From Ruminiclostridium sp. (GTDB lineage Bacteria > Bacillota_A > Clostridia > Oscillospirales > Oscillospiraceae), in NCBI GenBank assembly GCA_017521345.1, contig JAFXCU010000127.1:1-6102 (forward strand): a stretch of DNA of 6,102 nucleotides. The letters are read 5' to 3'. Both the position numbers and the translations under genes were made by a program. The first letter of the stretch is position 1. Each line of letters starts with the position of its first letter. Positions 1 to 5,592 of this stretch are shown piece by piece. The notes beneath the pieces are model-generated. The model worked only from the letters and a program-made list of their open reading frames with translations, was not told the DNA's origin and did not search any database.

Positions 1-209
1 CACTCCGGGTCGGAGAGCAGGTCCTCCAGGCCCGCCAGGTCAGACAGGGCGGTCTGCCACCGGCGGTAGGTGTCCACCACCGGGGTTAGGTCCTTCTGCT
101 CCTTGGTGAGCTTGGAGAGCCTGGCCGGGTCGGCGTAGGTCTCCGGCTGGGCCAGCTGGGTCTCCAGCTCCTCCAGCCGGAGGACCAGGTTTCGCAGCTG
201 GGACAGCAT
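1..209 (-). CDS. prfA: Peptide chain release factor 1, N-terminal part (cut by window edge)
   Basis: Reading the minus strand from ATG at 209-207 gives 69 codons open to the window edge, so only the N-terminal helical domain is visible. It starts MLSQLRNLVLRLEELETQL and continues through a DPARLSKLTKEQKDL segment, then PVVDTYRRW and LEDLLSDPE. This spacing of a leading coiled helix, a 'DPxRxxxLxKE' motif, a 'VVxxYR' motif and a 'LxDPE' motif is the usual start of bacterial RF1, which reads UAA/UAG stop codons in the ribosomal A site and triggers peptide release. The PxT anticodon-like and GGQ catalytic motifs lie outside the window, so RF1 is assigned over RF2 only from the N-terminal pattern. 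The ATG overlaps the upstream stop as TAATG and has only a weak AAGGG (220-216) as Shine-Dalgarno, so it probably depends on translational coupling to the preceding small gene. Confidence 0.8.
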   Translation of the reverse strand, partial: MLSQLRNLVLRLEELETQLAQPETYADPARLSKLTKEQKDLTPVVDTYRRWQTALSDLAGLEDLLSDPE

Positions 210-523
210 TACTCGCCCTTGGCTTCCTCGGCGGCCTTCTTGGCAGCGGCTGCGGCAGCCTGCTCCTCGGCCTCACGGCGGTTCCAGTCCTCCAGCATGG
301 CCTCGAACTGGTTCATCATCATGGAGTACTCAATGCCGGCCACTTCGGAGGGAGACATGGGGCTCATGGCCTCTTCCATTTCCTTCTTGAATTCCTCGTC
401 GAACTTCTCGTCGTCCTCGATCTCCACCAGTTCACCGGCAGCTGCCTTGGAGTCCATCAGGTCGAAGAGTTCCTTCATCTTTTCCTCGGTGGTCATGACG
501 TTGTTGTCCTTGTTCTCAGACAT
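209..523 (-). CDS. Small acidic methionine-rich protein of unknown function, coupled to prfA
   Basis: A 104-codon gene that I do not recognise. The start ATG (523-521) is preceded by a clean AAGGAG (AGGAG core at 536-532, 8-base spacing), which supports it as a real gene. The protein is strongly acidic (about 30 Asp/Glu against 12 Lys/Arg) and has 11 methionines. A central acidic block (residues 31-52) is followed by an MSPMSPSEVAG turn, a methionine triplet at 68-70, and an Ala/Glu/Lys-rich C-terminal helix (83-104) likely to be a solvent-exposed or coiled helix. There is no signal peptide, membrane segment or metal-binding cysteine. Its stop overlaps the prfA start by one base, so the two are almost certainly co-transcribed and co-translated. 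A translation-related role is only a guess from that position. Low sequence complexity means homology by composition should be treated with care. Confidence 0.72.
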   Translation of the reverse strand: MSENKDNNVMTTEEKMKELFDLMDSKAAAGELVEIEDDEKFDEEFKKEMEEAMSPMSPSEVAGIEYSMMMNQFEAMLEDWNRREAEEQAAAAAAKKAAEEAKGE

Positions 524-531
524 GGTAGTTT

Positions 532-536
532 CTCCT
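532..536 (-). promoter_or_regulatory. Ribosome binding site of the small acidic gene
   Basis: On the minus strand AAAAGGAGA precedes ATG 523-521 with an 8-base gap from AGGAG. It is the best start signal for the small-gene/prfA pair and fixes the first of two in-frame methionines (residues 1 and 10) as the start. Confidence 0.7.
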
Positions 537-586
537 TTTCTATCATAAGTTTATTTGTTAACCACTGTTTGCCCTTCCGGGCGGGA

Positions 587-612
587 CTCCCTTTTCTCTG
601 GAGAAAAGGGAG
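587..612. repeat. Perfect 12-bp hairpin, left arm of the composite element
   Basis: CTCCCTTTTCTC at 587-598 pairs perfectly with GAGAAAAGGGAG at 601-612 across a two-base gap. The stem has a polypyrimidine arm and a polypurine arm. On neither strand is it followed directly by a T run, so it is not a standard intrinsic terminator. It has a close mirror copy at 889-912. Confidence 0.75.
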
Positions 613-722
613 GAAAAGAGCACCAGGGCTTTGCCCTGGACCCGTATATAAGGCAGGTTCTCCCTGCCGGGTTGGCTGATTCATTTCCCTTGCCTGCGGC
701 TTGCAGAACAGCGTGGGTATCG

Positions 723-795
723 GCGTGCCCACCAGCTGGGCACGCGACAGCGCAGGTTCCGGCTACACGTATCCGCGCGCCAGCCGGTGGCGCGC
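723..795. repeat. Tandem pair of diverged GC-rich hairpin units
   Basis: Two hairpins lie 52 bases apart. The first is GCGTGCCCA (723-731) with TGGGCACGC (737-745), loop CCAGC. The second is GCGCGCCA (775-782) with TGGCGCGC (788-795), loop GCCGG. Each is preceded by GTATC and a short GC spacer (718-722 and 769-773), so they look like two copies of one repeat of about 50 bases. The stems stayed perfectly paired although their sequences differ, which points to selection or repeated spread of the structure. Confidence 0.65.
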
Positions 796-850
796 ACTGG
801 CAAGCCTGCCGATGCATAAAACAGGGTTCCACCCACCAGAGAGAGGGTTT

Positions 851-912
851 CCAAAGGGAGAGAACCTCTCTCCCTTTGGCCTTCTTTCCTCCCTTTCTTG
901 GAAGAAAGGGAG
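851..912. repeat. Two adjacent purine/pyrimidine hairpins, right arm of the composite element
   Basis: The first stem is CCAAAGGGAGAG (851-862) with CTCTCCCTTTGG (868-879), 12 bp with a five-base loop. The second is CTCCCTTTCTT (889-899) with AAGAAAGGGAG (902-912), 11 bp with a two-base gap. They share the AGGGAG/CTCCCT core, so alternative pairing between them is possible. The second is the mirror partner of 587-612. Both lie 3' of the ABC-F gene as read on the minus strand and may protect its transcript end, but neither has the T tract of an intrinsic terminator. Confidence 0.65.
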
Positions 913-953
913 CCCCTGCCGGGCAGGCAGTCCATAGACGTGGCAGGATTCCT

Positions 954-2837
954 TTACCCTTCCTCCGCCTCAATGGCGGTGGAGAGTTCCTCCCACTTTT
1001 CCATGAGGGAGTCATATTCCTCCATATAAGCCGCCTCCTGCTCCATGAGCTCCTGGAGCTTCTGGTAGTCGGATGCCGCTTCCTCCTTCTGGGCGTTCAG
1101 CTCCTCCATGAGCTGGTCCAGCTTTTCCATGCGCTTTTCGGCAGAGGCAAGGTCCTTTTTCAGCTGCTTGGTGCCGCCGGTGCGCTTGGGCTTTTCCTTT
1201 TTGACCTTCTCCTCCTTCTTGGGAGGCGGGGTCAGGGTCTTCATCCGCTCCCGCATGGCCTGGTAGGCGGTGTAGTCCCCCTTGAAGTCGGAGACCTTCC
1301 CCCCTTCCAGGGTCCAGATCCGGGTGGCGAAGCGGTCAATGAAGTATCGGTCGTGGGAGACGAAGAGAAGGGTCCCCTCGTAGTCTTCCACGGCATTTTC
1401 GATCCACTCTCTGGACTCTAAGTCCAGATGGTTGGTGGGCTCGTCCAGGATGAGGAAGTTCACCTTCTCATCCATGAGAATGCACAGCCGCAGGCGGCTC
1501 TGCTCGCCGCCGGACAGGACAGAGACCGTCTTGAAGACGTCCTCCCCCTGGAACTGGAAGGTACCCAGTCGGTCCCGGGCCTGCTGAGCGGTGCAGTTGG
1601 CCTCGGACAGCATGGTGTCAAACAAGGTCAGACCGGGGTCCTGGAACTTCACCTGCTGGGGCAGGTAGCCGGTCTTCACCGTGCCGCCCTGCTTGACGGT
1701 GCCCCCATCCTGGAGTTCCTCTCCCAGGATGATCTTTAAGAGGGTGGACTTGCCGGTGCCGTTGTCGCCTAAGAGGGCGATCCGGTCCCCGTCCTCCACC
1801 CGAAGGGTCACATCGTCAAAGAGCTTCTGGGGACCGAAGGCCTTTTCCAGGTTTTTGATCTCCAGCAGGTCGTCGGCGTGGAACTCCGCTGTGCCGAACT
1901 TGGCGTTCATCTTCTTGACCTTGGTGGGCCGGGCGGTGCCCGCCATCTTGGCCATGCGCTTTTCAATGGAGAAGGCCCGCTTGTGGAGGAGCTCGGTGTT
2001 GTGCTCATGCATGGACCGGACGGTGTCCGACAGACGTTTCAGTTCCGCCTGCTCCTTCTGGTACTGACGGAGCTGCTCTAAGTACCGCTTCTCCTTTTCC
2101 ACGGCGTAGAAGGAGTAGTTGCCGGAATAGAACTCGGCCTTGCCGTCCCGCACCTCAATGACCCGGTCAATGGTCCGGTCCAGGAAGTACCGGTCGTGGG
2201 AGATGATGAGGACGGTGCCCTTGTAGGTCTTGATGTACTCCTCCAGCCAGATGGTGGCGTTCAGGTCCAGGTGGTTGGTGGGCTCGTCCAGCAGGAGGAT
2301 CTCCGTGTCCACCAGGATCAGGCGGGCCAGGTTGATCCGGGTCTTCTCGCCGCCGGACAGGTCGGCAAAGAACTTTTCCCGGAAGGATTTCTCAATGCCC
2401 AGACCGGAGCAGACCTTCTCCAGCCGGGTCTCGGTCTCATAGCCGCCCCCGGTCTCGAAGGCCACCTGGAGCCGGTCGTACCGGGCCAGCAGGTCCTTGT
2501 CTCCCCCGGAGAGCTGGTGAGACAGCTCCTGCATCTCCTCCTCCATGGCCTTCAGGTGGTCGAAGGCCGTCCGAAGGACCTCCTCCACGGTAAAGCCCGC
2601 AGGAAAGACCGGGATCTGGGAGATGAGTCCCATGCGCTTGCCGGGGGCGATGATCACATCACCGCTGTCGGCATGCTCCTGGCCGGTGAGGATCCGGAAG
2701 AGGGTGGTCTTGCCCGAGCCGTTCCGGCCCAGGATGCCCACCCGCTCGCCGGTGTCCACCTGGAAGGTGAGGCCGTTGAGGACCGGCTCACCCACCTCGT
2801 ATTCTTTTACTAATTCTCGTACCGCAATATCGATCAT
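954..2837 (-). CDS. ABC-F family ATPase (YdiF/YfmR/Uup-like), ribosome-associated
   Basis: A complete 627-residue soluble protein with two ABC domains and no membrane segments. ABC1 has Walker A GRNGSGKT (37-44), Q-loop ISQ (72-74), signature LSGGE (160-164), Walker B ILLLDEP (180-186, catalytic Glu185) and switch His214. ABC2 has GDNGTGKS (357-364), LPQQ (392-395), LSGGEQ (441-446), LILDEP (462-467, Glu466) and His495. Between them lies the charged helical linker (about 240-320) that in ABC-F proteins reaches the P-site tRNA and peptidyl-transferase centre from the E site. A Lys-rich tether (537-560) leads to a C-terminal coiled coil (560-625), as in YdiF, YfmR and Uup. All catalytic motifs are intact. 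Housekeeping relief of stalled ribosomes is more likely than drug resistance, but the subfamily cannot be settled by eye. ATG 2837 is preceded by AGAGGAAG at about 7 bases. The gene is divergent from the plus-strand gene. Confidence 0.93.
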   Translation of the reverse strand: MIDIAVRELVKEYEVGEPVLNGLTFQVDTGERVGILGRNGSGKTTLFRILTGQEHADSGDVIIAPGKRMGLISQIPVFPAGFTVEEVLRTAFDHLKAMEEEMQELSHQLSGGDKDLLARYDRLQVAFETGGGYETETRLEKVCSGLGIEKSFREKFFADLSGGEKTRINLARLILVDTEILLLDEPTNHLDLNATIWLEEYIKTYKGTVLIISHDRYFLDRTIDRVIEVRDGKAEFYSGNYSFYAVEKEKRYLEQLRQYQKEQAELKRLSDTVRSMHEHNTELLHKRAFSIEKRMAKMAGTARPTKVKKMNAKFGTAEFHADDLLEIKNLEKAFGPQKLFDDVTLRVEDGDRIALLGDNGTGKSTLLKIILGEELQDGGTVKQGGTVKTGYLPQQVKFQDPGLTLFDTMLSEANCTAQQARDRLGTFQFQGEDVFKTVSVLSGGEQSRLRLCILMDEKVNFLILDEPTNHLDLESREWIENAVEDYEGTLLFVSHDRYFIDRFATRIWTLEGGKVSDFKGDYTAYQAMRERMKTLTPPPKKEEKVKKEKPKRTGGTKQLKKDLASAEKRMEKLDQLMEELNAQKEEAASDYQKLQELMEQEAAYMEEYDSLMEKWEELSTAIEAEEG

Positions 2838-2902
2838 GTACTGACTTCCTCTGACAGGGTCAACATTTTTCCCAAACAGGAGTGGCGTTGGCCCTGAAAT
2901 TA

Positions 2903-2911
2903 TGATATGAT
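2903..2911 (+). promoter_or_regulatory. Candidate extended -10 promoter for the MtnA-like gene
   Basis: TGATATGAT reads as TG-N-TATGAT, an extended -10 box one base off consensus in the hexamer. It lies in the most AT-rich part of the divergent intergenic region and would start transcription near 2918, giving a leader of about 54 bases. There is no good -35 hexamer at 16-18 bases (TGGCGT at 2883-2888 is poor), which fits an extended -10 promoter. On the opposite strand the overlapping bases read CATAAT (2904-2899), a weaker -10 candidate for the divergent ABC-F gene. Confidence 0.4.
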
Positions 2912-2932
2912 AGCTCCACTAGGACAGCTATC
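2909..2932. promoter_or_regulatory. Dyad overlapping the promoter start (operator or leader hairpin)
   Basis: GATAGCT (2909-2915) and AGCTATC (2926-2932) form a perfect 7-bp inverted repeat separated by 10 bases. It begins inside the proposed -10 hexamer and spans the expected transcription start, which is where a repressor operator is commonly found. A run of six T (2938-2943) begins five bases after it, so a weak terminator-like leader structure is the alternative reading. The dyad itself is certain; its function is not. Confidence 0.4.
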
Positions 2933-2956
2933 GCTGATTTTTTACACTAAACACAC

Positions 2957-2963
2957 AGGAGGT
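2957..2963 (+). promoter_or_regulatory. Strong ribosome binding site of the MtnA-like gene
   Basis: AGGAGGT, a full match to the anti-Shine-Dalgarno core, lies 8 bases before ATG 2972-2974. It is the strongest ribosome binding site in the window and fixes this start. Confidence 0.8.
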
Positions 2964-2971
2964 AACCCCCT

Positions 2972-4030
2972 ATGATCGCACTTCAGTGGCAGGGTCAGGT
3001 CCTGTCTCTCCTGGACCAGACCAAGTATCCCCAGGAGGAATCCTGGATCACCTGCGACAATGTGAAGGCTGTGGCCGATGTCCTCTCCGACCGCGTCATC
3101 CTGGACGAGAAGATCGCCGCCATCGCCGGTGCCTACGGCTTCGCCCTGGCCGCTCTGGAGCACCAGGACAAGCAGCTCACCGAGGAATATGACGAGGCAC
3201 TCAACGCCGCCGCCGACCTGCTCATGGAAAGCCGCAAGGGCCACCGTGACATGGCAGCCGCCATGAAGTTCATGAAGAACCCCCCCGAGGCCTACCTGAA
3301 GAACGCAGACCGCCTCACCGCCATTCTGGCCACCGCAGTCACCTACGAGCGCCAGCAGGTGGTGGCATCCCGCAACATCTGCCGCAACGGCACCGATATG
3401 ATGAGCGAGGGCACCCGTGTTCTGGTCCGTGCCGACGGCGGCGTCTTCCACTCTGCCGCACCCTGGGGCGCACTGGGCATTGCCCGTCGTGGCGTCAAGC
3501 GCGGTCAGATCGAACAGCTGGCCATTCTGGAGGGCCGTCCCTCCCTGGCTGCTGCAACCGTCAGCGCTCAGGAACTGACCAAGGAGAACATCCCCTTCAC
3601 CCTCATCCCCGACCACGCAGCCGCTACCTACCTGGCACGCCAGGGGGCACACGTGGTCCTGGCCGACGGCATCCTGGCCGCCAAGTCCGGCGACCTGAAG
3701 GCACCCGTGGGCACCTATGAGCTGGCCATCGCCTGCTACTTCCACTCCATCCCCTTCTATGCCGTCATGAACTCTGACGACATCGACCTGGACATCCCCG
3801 ACGGCACCGCCTTCGGCACCGCAGAGGGTGACCCCGCAACCGTCACCGACGGTCTGGACTGCGGCGAGGCCAAGGGCTGGACCCCCGCCTATGACGTGGT
3901 GCCCGCCTTCCTGGTGACCGGTTACATCACCGACCGTGCCATCGCCTGCGCTCCTTACGAGGAGACCCTGGAGGAGCTCATCAAGCACACCCCCAAGAAG
4001 ATGATCGTGGACTTCAGCAATCTGGGATAA
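2972..4030 (+). CDS. Divergent MtnA / eIF2B-alpha-like protein lacking the catalytic cysteine
   Basis: A 352-residue soluble protein. It keeps the landmarks of methylthioribose-1-phosphate isomerase (MtnA): LLDQTKYP (13-20), AGAYGFALAA (52-61), EGRPSL (187-192), ELTKENIPFTLI (201-212), ADGI (231-234), GTYELA (247-252), PFYAV (261-265) and TPAYDVVPAFLVTGYIT (304-320). Key active-site motifs are gone. The 'RGAPAIG' loop reads VILDEKIA (42-49), the catalytic Cys in 'HCNAG' is Ala154 in RADGG (153-157), and 'NKIGT' is APVGT (244-248). The catalytic Asp is probably kept as Asp232. Usual MtnA isomerase chemistry is therefore doubtful; it may be a pseudoenzyme, a subunit-like regulator, or an enzyme with another sugar-phosphate substrate. 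All 15 arginines use CGC or CGT, unlike the CGG-rich neighbours, suggesting high expression. The gene is monocistronic, with its own promoter and terminator. The family call is firm; the function is unknown. Confidence 0.85.
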   Translation: MIALQWQGQVLSLLDQTKYPQEESWITCDNVKAVADVLSDRVILDEKIAAIAGAYGFALAALEHQDKQLTEEYDEALNAAADLLMESRKGHRDMAAAMKFMKNPPEAYLKNADRLTAILATAVTYERQQVVASRNICRNGTDMMSEGTRVLVRADGGVFHSAAPWGALGIARRGVKRGQIEQLAILEGRPSLAAATVSAQELTKENIPFTLIPDHAAATYLARQGAHVVLADGILAAKSGDLKAPVGTYELAIACYFHSIPFYAVMNSDDIDLDIPDGTAFGTAEGDPATVTDGLDCGEAKGWTPAYDVVPAFLVTGYITDRAIACAPYEETLEELIKHTPKKMIVDFSNLG

Positions 4031-4041
4031 TTCTTTCGCTG

Positions 4042-4072
4042 AAAAGCGCCCGCCCTTGGCGGGCGCTTTTTT
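4042..4072 (+). terminator. Intrinsic terminator of the MtnA-like gene, possibly bidirectional
   Basis: A 13-bp stem, AAAAGCGCCCGCC (4042-4054) with GGCGGGCGCTTTT (4058-4070) around a CTT loop, is followed by a T run ending at 4072. It lies 12 bases after the stop codon. On the minus strand the same stem ends in four T, so it may also stop the convergent ddl-murF transcript. Confidence 0.92.
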
Positions 4073-4101
4073 CATACGTTGGTTGGAATCGGCAGAGAGC
4101 G

Positions 4102-4170
4102 GGCGGATGTAGTCATCCGCCCCTACAGGCATAGTGCTCCTCTTGTAGGGGCCGATGACCACATCGGCCC
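4102..4170. repeat. Inverted pair of a 27-base hairpin repeat
   Basis: Copy A is GGGCGGATG (4101-4109) paired with CATCCGCCC (4114-4122) around TAGT, flanked by CTACA. Copy B is GGGCCGATG (4149-4157) paired with CATCGGCCC (4162-4170) around ACCA, preceded by TGTAG. Copy A read on the minus strand and copy B on the plus strand are near identical (GTAGGGGC.GATGAC.ACATC.GCCC). Of the three differences, two are a compensated G-C to C-G swap in the stem and one is in the loop. This looks like a small dispersed palindromic repeat inserted between the terminator and the convergent murF end. Neither hairpin is followed by a T run. Confidence 0.75.
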
Positions 4171-4187
4171 TAAAACGCAGCAGGTTT

Positions 4188-5585
4188 TTACTCCGCAGGT
4201 GCCAACCGTTTTACTTCCAGAACAAGCTCCTCAAAGTGCATGCCTCGGGAGGCCTTGGCCAGGATGACCGTGCCGGGCTTGACCAGGTCGGGCAGGTACT
4301 TTTTGGCCTCCTCCTTGTCCTCGGCGTAGATCACGTCGGGGATGTTGGACTGGCAGGCAGCATCGTACAGGTTCCAGGCCAGGTCGCCCACAGCCAGGAG
4401 GGCGTCGATGTTGCCCACGCTGCCGGCGAACTCACCCACGCCCCGGTGAAGCTCAGGGCCCAGCACGCCCAACTCGAACATATCGCCCAGGATGGCCACC
4501 CGCCGCTGGCCGCCGCTCTGGGAGAGGACCTCCAGGGCAGCCCGCATGGACTGGGGATTGGCGTTGTAGGCGTCGTCCAGGATGGTGACCTCTCCCTTGT
4601 GGACCACGTTCATGCGCATCTTGGTGGGGACAAAGGCCTCAATGCCCGCCTGGAGCTCCTGGCCGGTGAGGCCGAAGTGCTCGCCGATGGCACAGGCCAT
4701 GAGGACGGGGTAGATCATGTGGTTGCCCAGGGCGGGCACGGTGACGGTGAACTGGTTGGCCGGGGTCTTGACGGTGCACTCCATGCCCCTGGCTCCCAGC
4801 TGGGTGATGTCGCTGGCCTCATAGGGGGGCTGACCCACGGCGCCGCACAGGACGGTCTTGGGGGTGACCTTGCCGTCCAGGGAGTGGAGCATGGGGTCAT
4901 CTCCGCTGAGAACGGCCAGACCATCGGCAGTCATGTAGTTGAAGATCTCGCTCTTGGACTTGAGGATGTTCTCACGGCTGCCCAGGTTCTCGATGTGGGC
5001 GTCGCCGATGTTGGTGATGACCGCCACATCGGGAACCACGATTTTGGTGAGATAGTCGATCTCCCCCAGGGCGCTCATGCCCATTTCCAGAACGCAGATC
5101 TCATCCTTGGGGGTCAGGCGGAAGAGGGTCAGGGGCAGGCCCAGCTCGTTGTTGAAGTTGCCCTCGGTCTTCAGGACCCGGAACTTCTGGCCCAGAACGG
5201 CGGCGATCATGTCCTTGGTGGTGGTTTTACCCACGCTGCCGGTGACGCCAATGACGGGGATGTCGAACTTTTCCTTATAGGCCTTGGCCACATGGCCCAC
5301 GGCCTCCAGGGTGCTGGGGACCTGGATGTAGAACTTGCCGGGGATGAACTCGGCAGGGACGTCCTCGGTCAGGCAGCCGGCAGCGCCGTTGGCCATGGCG
5401 GAGCCGATGTACCGATGGCCGTCGGTCTGCTCACCCCGCAGGGCCACGAAAAGGGCCCCCTTGTCCACGGCCCGGCTGTCGGTCTCCACGGCAGTGATGA
5501 CCGTGTCCAGGGCCTGATTCTCATGGGTTCCTAAGAGGGTCCCGCCCGTGGCGGCGAGAAGCTCCCGTACACTCATAGGTTCCAT
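4188..5585 (-). CDS. murF: UDP-N-acetylmuramoyl-tripeptide--D-alanyl-D-alanine ligase
   Basis: A complete 465-residue cytoplasmic Mur ligase. It adds D-Ala-D-Ala to UDP-MurNAc-tripeptide using ATP, the last cytoplasmic step of peptidoglycan precursor synthesis. The N-terminal substrate domain has the TAVETDSRAVDKGALFVAL block (31-49). The central ATPase domain has P-loop GSVGKTTT (116-123), NFNNELGLPLTL (143-154), EMGMSALGEIDYL (167-179), NIGDAHIENLGSRENI (192-207) and KSKSEIF (209-215, the usual carbamylated-lysine neighbourhood). The C-terminal domain has DDAYNANPQSMRAAL (337-351), GDMFELG (367-373) and KASRGMHFE (444-452). Length and motifs are normal for MurF. I chose ATG 5585 over an in-frame ATG at 5609 because only the former has AGGAG (5597-5593) at 7 bases; the earlier start directly abuts the ddl stop without a proper site. 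It lies 24 bases after ddl, in the same operon. Confidence 0.95.
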   Translation of the reverse strand: MEPMSVRELLAATGGTLLGTHENQALDTVITAVETDSRAVDKGALFVALRGEQTDGHRYIGSAMANGAAGCLTEDVPAEFIPGKFYIQVPSTLEAVGHVAKAYKEKFDIPVIGVTGSVGKTTTKDMIAAVLGQKFRVLKTEGNFNNELGLPLTLFRLTPKDEICVLEMGMSALGEIDYLTKIVVPDVAVITNIGDAHIENLGSRENILKSKSEIFNYMTADGLAVLSGDDPMLHSLDGKVTPKTVLCGAVGQPPYEASDITQLGARGMECTVKTPANQFTVTVPALGNHMIYPVLMACAIGEHFGLTGQELQAGIEAFVPTKMRMNVVHKGEVTILDDAYNANPQSMRAALEVLSQSGGQRRVAILGDMFELGVLGPELHRGVGEFAGSVGNIDALLAVGDLAWNLYDAACQSNIPDVIYAEDKEEAKKYLPDLVKPGTVILAKASRGMHFEELVLEVKRLAPAE

Positions 5586-5592
5586 AGTGTTT

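Larger units (their letters stand above)
571..928. repeat. Composite hairpin element with imperfect terminal inverted repeats
   Basis: This accounts for nearly all of the 430-base gap between the small gene and the ABC-F gene. The ends mirror each other: about 45 bases inward from 571 on the plus strand resemble about 45 bases inward from 928 on the minus strand. Both carry a GCC..CC.GG..GGG box, then a CTCCCTTT-type hairpin, then GGAGGAAA. The inside is a run of further hairpins: 623-639 (CCAGGGC / GCCCTGG, loop TTT), 652-668 (GGCAGG / CCTGCC), 723-745, 775-795 and 851-879, with a smaller 915-927 hairpin at the right end. No transposase is present, no obvious target-site duplication flanks it, and I see no coding potential of its own, although several frames stay open by GC bias. 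It could be a MITE-like non-autonomous element, a bacterial interspersed mosaic element, or a structured RNA read on the minus strand with the flanking genes. The repeat structure is seen directly; the element type is inference. Confidence 0.6.

Noticed and set aside
541..549. TATGAT-like -10 box on the minus strand just upstream of the small acidic gene
   Set aside because: It lies only a few bases before the ribosome binding site and has no matching -35 or TG extension, so transcription would start at or inside the site.
587..612. Intrinsic terminator reading of the left hairpin, and likewise of 889-912
   Set aside because: The stems are perfect but neither strand has a T tract directly after them, so I list them as repeats only.
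571..928. CRISPR array or phage attachment site in the repeat region
   Set aside because: Repeats are not regularly spaced, are palindromic with diverged sequence, and there is no constant repeat/spacer pattern, cas gene, integrase or tRNA.
551..1421. Long open frames on both strands across the hairpin element, one running into the complement of the ABC-F gene
   Set aside because: Stop codons are scarce here because of GC-rich repeats. The translations are low-complexity with no recognisable domain, and no start has a convincing ribosome binding site.
954..2837. Antibiotic-resistance ABC-F (Lsa/Vga/Msr type)
   Set aside because: The protein has the C-terminal coiled coil and general layout of housekeeping YdiF/YfmR/Uup proteins, and nothing in the context suggests a resistance gene, though linker sequence alone cannot exclude it.
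2972..4030. Naming the plus-strand gene mtnA
   Set aside because: The fold-level match is good, but the catalytic Cys and two other signature motifs are missing and no salvage-pathway neighbours are visible, so the symbol would imply an activity the sequence does not support.
2942..4162. A 406-codon open frame on the minus strand opposite the MtnA-like gene
   Set aside because: It runs through the strong terminator and one palindromic repeat, has a Gly/Val/Asp-rich shadow composition, and lies opposite a gene with clear family motifs and expression signals.
4155..5534. A 459-codon open frame on the plus strand, fully antisense to murF
   Set aside because: It is out of any family, rich in Gly/His/Val/Leu runs as expected from the complement of GC-rich codons, and has no ribosome binding site. 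murF on the other strand has all its motifs.
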